Virus record (IMG/VR): IMGVR_UViG_3300025264_000125 | Location: 1 to 22,843 of that record | Length of the DNA stretch: 22,843 bases | Source of the DNA: a virus | Reading direction: 5' to 3' (one strand) | In this document: one piece after another, positions 19,543 to 22,843 of the stretch | Layout of the letters: the number at the start of each line of letters is the position of its first letter | Numbering within the stretch: position 1 is the first letter of the stretch | The notes under the pieces: generated by a model | Told to the model about the DNA's origin: nothing | What the model saw: the letters and a program-made list of their open reading frames with translations, nothing else | The model's database searches: none | Program-made: the position numbers and the translations under genes

Positions 19543-20248
19543 AGACATATATGATTCCTACATAGATAGGCTTCGTGAAGCCAACGAAGTCACACGCTAT
19601 GCAGGAAGGTCCGAATGGTTTCACGCATCCTCTTCTGGACTCTGTACTCGAAAGATATATTTTCAAAGTATAGAAAACGCAGAACCTTCCCCTAGAGATA
19701 AAGATAGTTTACGCCTTTTTCGTTTAGGGGATTTAGTGCACACAGATATACAGACTGCAGTGACTGAGTATGCAAGAGAAACGGGTGCAAGGGTTTTAAT
19801 TGAGAAAGAGATTGTTCTTCCTAAGTTGGGAGTTCGTGGATTTCTTGACCTTGCCCTTCTTGATGACTCCCATTTAATTGATATAAAAACCTGCAACTCC
19901 TATAAGTGGAAGAATATGTTCGGAAAGAACGCACCTGCTAACACTTCCAAGAACTACGCCCTGCAGTTAGGAACTTATGGGATGTTCATAGACCAAAACT
20001 ACGAACACTTAAAGAAGTTATCTTTATTGTTTTACAATAAGAATACTTCACAAATGCGTGAGGTAGAGTTCTCTCGCTCCATTATGTTGGATGCAGAAAT
20101 CTACTGGCACGACGTAAACGAGAAGTTCGATGACGGACTACCGCCAATACGTTTAGGTGAGGCTCCTGCATACGGATGGGAGTGCAACCCTAAATACTGC
20201 TCATTCTTTGAGCATTGTGGTGGTGGGCTGAAACCTGAACTTCTATAA
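19523..20248 (+). CDS. Cas4/RecB-like Fe-S exonuclease (PD-(D/E)XK)
   Basis: A 241-residue product. The nuclease core shows GDLVHTDIQ (H73), GVRGFLDLALLDD (D109), LIDIKTC (D120, K122) and LQLGTYG (Q148), the RecB/Cas4 motif order. C41 in SGLCTRKIYFQ and C221, C226 and C232 near the end supply four cysteines for a 4Fe-4S cluster, as in Cas4/AddB-type enzymes. It would resect DNA ends to expose single strands for the annealing protein encoded next. There are no CRISPR genes nearby, so this is a phage recombination nuclease rather than an adaptation protein. Ribosome-binding site AAAAGGG is close to the ATG. Confidence 0.85.
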   Translation: MSQTHVEDIYDSYIDRLREANEVTRYAGRSEWFHASSSGLCTRKIYFQSIENAEPSPRDKDSLRLFRLGDLVHTDIQTAVTEYARETGARVLIEKEIVLPKLGVRGFLDLALLDDSHLIDIKTCNSYKWKNMFGKNAPANTSKNYALQLGTYGMFIDQNYEHLKKLSLLFYNKNTSQMREVEFSRSIMLDAEIYWHDVNEKFDDGLPPIRLGEAPAYGWECNPKYCSFFEHCGGGLKPELL

Positions 20249-20265
20249 CGGAAGGAAAACAGCAA

Positions 20266-20829
20266 ATGAGTGATACATTCAAAACGCTTAACAGCGTTGA
20301 CGTAAGTAGGAATACAGAACAGAAAGGTAATTTTACTTACTTGAGTTGGGCTTTTGCTGTAAGAGAGTTGCTAAAGGTAGTTCCTGAAGCAACTTGGGAC
20401 ATACACGAGTACGGCCCTGAAGATAACCGACGACCATATATGCAGACACCGGCAGGGTGTTTTGTAAAAGTTACTGTATATGTGGATGGAGTCGGAAGAA
20501 CGCAGGTGCATCCCGTGTTAGATAACCGAAACTCTACAGTAAATGAGCCTGATGCCTTTCAGATTAACACTTCTATAATGCGTTGTCTGACAAAGGCGAT
20601 TTCCCTGCACGGACTTGGACTCTACATATATGCAGGTGAGGACTTGCCTACAGTAGGTCTTACATCAGAACAACAATCACACCTGGAGCATGTTGTTCAG
20701 GAGCTTTCCAAGGTAGACTCAGATTCTGCAGGTAAGGTGGAAGACAATCTAAAGAACGGTGGAATTGATTCCACCAACTACAAGAAGACTGTCAATTGGA
20801 TGAACAGCAAGATAAATAATAGGAGTTAA
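20266..20829 (+). CDS. Sak3-type single-strand annealing protein (DUF1071/SSAP)
   Basis: A 187-residue product, GGAAGG upstream. FKTLNSVDVSRNTEQKGNFT and YLSWAFAVRELLKVVPEATW match the N-terminal signature of the DUF1071/Sak3 annealing proteins. MRCLTKAISLHGLGLYIYAG is the conserved central helix and GEDL loop of the Rad52-like fold. The C-terminal 45 residues look flexible and helical. It would anneal complementary strands produced by the neighbouring nuclease, with the downstream SSB-like protein as partner. Confidence 0.85.
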   Translation: MSDTFKTLNSVDVSRNTEQKGNFTYLSWAFAVRELLKVVPEATWDIHEYGPEDNRRPYMQTPAGCFVKVTVYVDGVGRTQVHPVLDNRNSTVNEPDAFQINTSIMRCLTKAISLHGLGLYIYAGEDLPTVGLTSEQQSHLEHVVQELSKVDSDSAGKVEDNLKNGGIDSTNYKKTVNWMNSKINNRS

Positions 20830-20835
20830 TTCACT

Positions 20836-21369
20836 ATGAGCGATATAGACAATATGTTATCAGGTAGCGATACCGCTACCTATTCACCATCTGATGAAGA
20901 ATACGTAATTGTATCAGAAGGTGAGTATCCTGCACATATAGTCGACCTTCGTGTAATCAGTACACAAATAAGAAAGACTGGCAATAAATGCGAAATCTTT
21001 AAACCTGTGTATGAGATTGCTAAAGAAGCAAGTGACTTTGCAGGTCGAAAGGTAAACAGCAATGGGGTGTTTCGTTATCATAACCCACCAAGCGAAGATG
21101 GCAAACAACCCACAACAGGAAATAGATACTACAAGAACTTCTTAGATATTGTTGGCGTATCTATGCAGGAAGACAAAGACCCGAACACGGGAAGAGTAAC
21201 CTACTCACTTCCAAAGGTCGAGAAAGACGACGTATATGGCGTTCCTGTAATGATTAGGGTGAAGCATCGCCCTTATGAATATCAGGGAAATCAGCGTACC
21301 GCAGCAGACGGAATACTTGTTTCCGCTTGGGGAGATGGTAAGAAATTAGAAATGGAAATACCTTTCTAG
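20836..21369 (+). CDS. DUF669-type/SSB-like single-strand DNA binding protein
   Basis: A 177-residue product, TAGGAG upstream. EGEYPAHIVDLRVISTQIRK followed by GNKCEIFKPVYEIA and ASDFAGRKVNSNGVFRYH resembles the DUF669 family found beside phage recombinases. It is OB-fold like (VPVMIRVKHRPYEYQGNQRT). The protein ends KKLEMEIPF, resembling the acidic IPF tip by which bacterial SSB recruits partners. It probably coats ssDNA for Sak3 and the helicase encoded after it. The catalytic and binding details are inference. Confidence 0.7.
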   Translation: MSDIDNMLSGSDTATYSPSDEEYVIVSEGEYPAHIVDLRVISTQIRKTGNKCEIFKPVYEIAKEASDFAGRKVNSNGVFRYHNPPSEDGKQPTTGNRYYKNFLDIVGVSMQEDKDPNTGRVTYSLPKVEKDDVYGVPVMIRVKHRPYEYQGNQRTAADGILVSAWGDGKKLEMEIPF

Positions 21370-21407
21370 ACAAACATATCCTTACATCTCAAATGAACGT
21401 CTAGAAC

Positions 21408-21476
21408 GTAGGGACTTGGTTGACCTTATTCTGCGAGTGGCAGGTCAATGAATTAACATCCACGCCAAGTCCTTAC
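21408..21476 (+). promoter_or_regulatory. Nested stem-loop element between SSB-like and helicase genes
   Basis: GTAGGGACTTGG (21408-21419) pairs with CCAAGTCCTTAC (21465-21476): 12 bp with one G-U. Stacked on it, TTGAC (21420-21424) pairs with GTCAA (21444-21448), and CTGC (21431-21434) with GCAG (21440-21443) around GAGTG. A 16-base single strand closes the loop and includes CCAC, able to pair with GTG of the hairpin loop. No U-tract follows, so it is not a simple terminator. It may be a structured RNA leader or a single-strand origin. Confidence 0.6.
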
Positions 21477-21498
21477 AAATATTTAAAAGGAGCACCTA

Positions 21499-21675
21499 GT
21501 GACAGAAATAGAAAAGCCCGATGTCCCATATATTCAGCAACTTAAGAAAAGAGTACACGATGCTGAACATGTGATAAAGGCAATACTAGTACGTGGTAGT
21601 CATGTAACACCAACGTACCTGTCTAGACTAGCACAAGACCATGCAGAAAAGTATAACATTACAGAAGAAAACTGA
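21499..21675 (+). CDS. 58-residue protein upstream of helicase
   Basis: GTG start at 21499 with AAAAGGAG 8 bases upstream. The product reads MTEIEKPDVPYIQQLKKRVH, then DAEHVIKAILVRGSHVTP and LSRLAQDHAEKYNI. It is helical and charged. Location between the SSB-like gene and the helicase, 19 bases from the latter, suggests an accessory of replication (for example a loader), but no family is recognised. Confidence 0.6.
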   Translation: MTEIEKPDVPYIQQLKKRVHDAEHVIKAILVRGSHVTPTYLSRLAQDHAEKYNITEEN

Positions 21676-21694
21676 AAGGAGAGTAGTTTAAATT

Positions 21695-22843
21695 GGAACA
21701 GGCTATGCCACACAGCAAAGAGGCTGAAGAATATCTACTAGGACAGGTTCTTCTAGAGCCACCTATAATACCACGTGTAATGGAATATATAAAGTCTCCA
21801 AAAGCATTTTACAACACGCACAACCGTACTATATGGAGCACCATTTTAAAGCTTCATAATAAAGGAAGAGATATAAACCTTGCAACGGTTGCAGACTCCC
21901 TTCCTGAAAGCCAGAAGAAGTACATAGAATCGTACTACATTAGCGGTCTTAGTGAACAGGTTATAAGTACTGCAAATTATATTTCTTATGCTAATGTTGT
22001 TCGTGAGAAGTGGCTTTTGCGTAAGATAGTTGAAGAGACTACACATATACAGGCAGAGGCATTTAAAAGCACCACAAAGGCACATGAAGCCTTGGAAGCG
22101 TTACAGGAAACTGTTACCAAGGCAATCAATATGCAGCCTACCAAAGAGTTTAATATGGAAAAGCTTCTGGACCAGACAACTAGCAAGATATATGACGAGA
22201 ACAATCTTATTAAGTTTGGATATGGTCAGCTTGACAACATTACAGGCGGAATGACACGTGGAGAGATTACCGTTATTGCAGGTCGCCCTTCTATGGGCAA
22301 AAGCACAGTAATGATAAACGTTGTAAGAAGGCTTATAGAAAACGGCATGAAGGTAATGGTGTTTAACCGTGAAATGACAAATGTTGAAATGATGAAGAAG
22401 CTGTTTGTTATAGAGTCGGGGAATATCTCCTACCGGCGATTGCGGTTAATGCAGGTTACAGACGAAGAGCGTTCAGAAATTGAGAGTGCCAAGAAATCTA
22501 TTTCCAAGAAATATAAAAACCTTATGATGTTTGATGATATTCGTGACCTTGCATCAGGTCTTGGACAGATTAATAAGTTTAAACCAGATGTTATTGTAGA
22601 CGATTATATACAGATGGTAAAGATACCCAACATAGAAGATAAGAGGTTGCAGATTGTAGAGGTAATGCAACACTATAAGTGGCTAGCAAAATCCCTAGAT
22701 GCATCAGTTATACTTCTCTCTCAACTTAATCGAGAACTTGAGAAGAAGGCTGATAAGCGACCTAGCCTGTCCAACCTCAGTGAGTCAGGCTCTATTGAAA
22801 CAGATGCCGAGACCGTAATATTCTTGTATTATCAGTGGAAGTA
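21695..22843 (+). CDS. dnaB: DnaB-type replicative helicase, C-terminus cut by window end
   Basis: 383 codons are present and the gene runs off the window. The start is TTG at 21695, with AAGGAGAG about 9-11 bases upstream; the first ATG (21707) lies too far from it. An N-terminal DnaB domain (about 1-140: SKEAEEYLLGQVLLEPP) leads to the RecA-like core: GRPSMGKS Walker A (197-204), FNREMTN (E227, catalytic Glu position), DVIVDDYIQM Walker B (299-308) and LLSQLNREL (341-349), then LSESGSIETDAETV. It would unwind DNA at the fork and recruit primase. The preceding small gene and the SSB-like protein probably act with it. Confidence 0.92.

Noticed and set aside
19523-20248. Cas4 homologue as part of a CRISPR adaptation system
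   Set aside because: No cas1/cas2, no regularly spaced repeats in the window, and neighbours are phage recombination genes.

Overview
The window reads as about 23 kb of a tailed double-stranded DNA phage (or a closely related prophage). The evidence is a packaging and capsid block (small and large terminase, portal, scaffold, major capsid protein) facing a block of small early genes and a replication/recombination module. I cannot name the host. Strong, uniform AAGGAG-type ribosome-binding sites in the right half argue against a host that makes little use of Shine-Dalgarno pairing. No tRNA, CRISPR array, transposase, integrase or lysis gene is visible, and no tail gene is recognisable. Family names come from motif recognition by eye; no search was run.

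Left arm (1-10640, minus strand, reading right to left): a small Cys-rich protein, an unknown basic protein, a MazG-like protein, a metallophosphoesterase, a small protein, a terminase small-subunit-like protein, a zinc-ribbon protein, a small charged protein, a 31-codon extremely basic ORF resembling the ribosomal protein family bS22/mS38 (AURKAIP1/COX24), terminase large subunit, a short coiled-coil protein, portal, scaffold, major capsid protein, a decoration-like protein, a candidate 55-residue ORF, a Gly/Met/Pro-rich repeat protein and the start of a zinc-motif protein. Genes overlap or nearly touch, and many use GTG or TTG starts. A consensus promoter (TTGACA-17-TATATT) lies just after the terminase gene and could give the capsid genes their own transcript.

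Divergent centre (10641-11206): 566 bases without a convincing gene. It holds a minus-strand promoter, an alternating TA tract, an inverted repeat around a TATAAT box, two plus-strand promoter candidates and tandem hairpins in a long leader. It is the likely control region and a candidate origin.

Right arm (11207-22843, plus strand): two early genes that share a short helix motif and are bounded by hairpins. Next comes an array of about two dozen mostly uncharacterised small genes (zinc-binding, membrane, SH3-like/WYL_2, GP88), many preceded by a near-identical AAAAGGAG cassette. A second TA palindrome and promoter (18881-19001) introduce a replication/recombination module: a conserved unknown, a small possible DNA binder, a Cas4/RecB-like Fe-S nuclease, a Sak3-type annealing protein, a DUF669/SSB-like protein with an SSB-like acidic tip, a nested-hairpin element, a small protein and a DnaB-type helicase cut by the window end.

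The most unusual item is the bS22/mS38-like peptide (7501-7596), hidden in the gap before and over the start of the terminase gene. The nested stem-loop at 21408-21476, the repeated 9-mer AAGCTACAG and the promoter family sharing the -10 word TAAATTAT are the next best leads.
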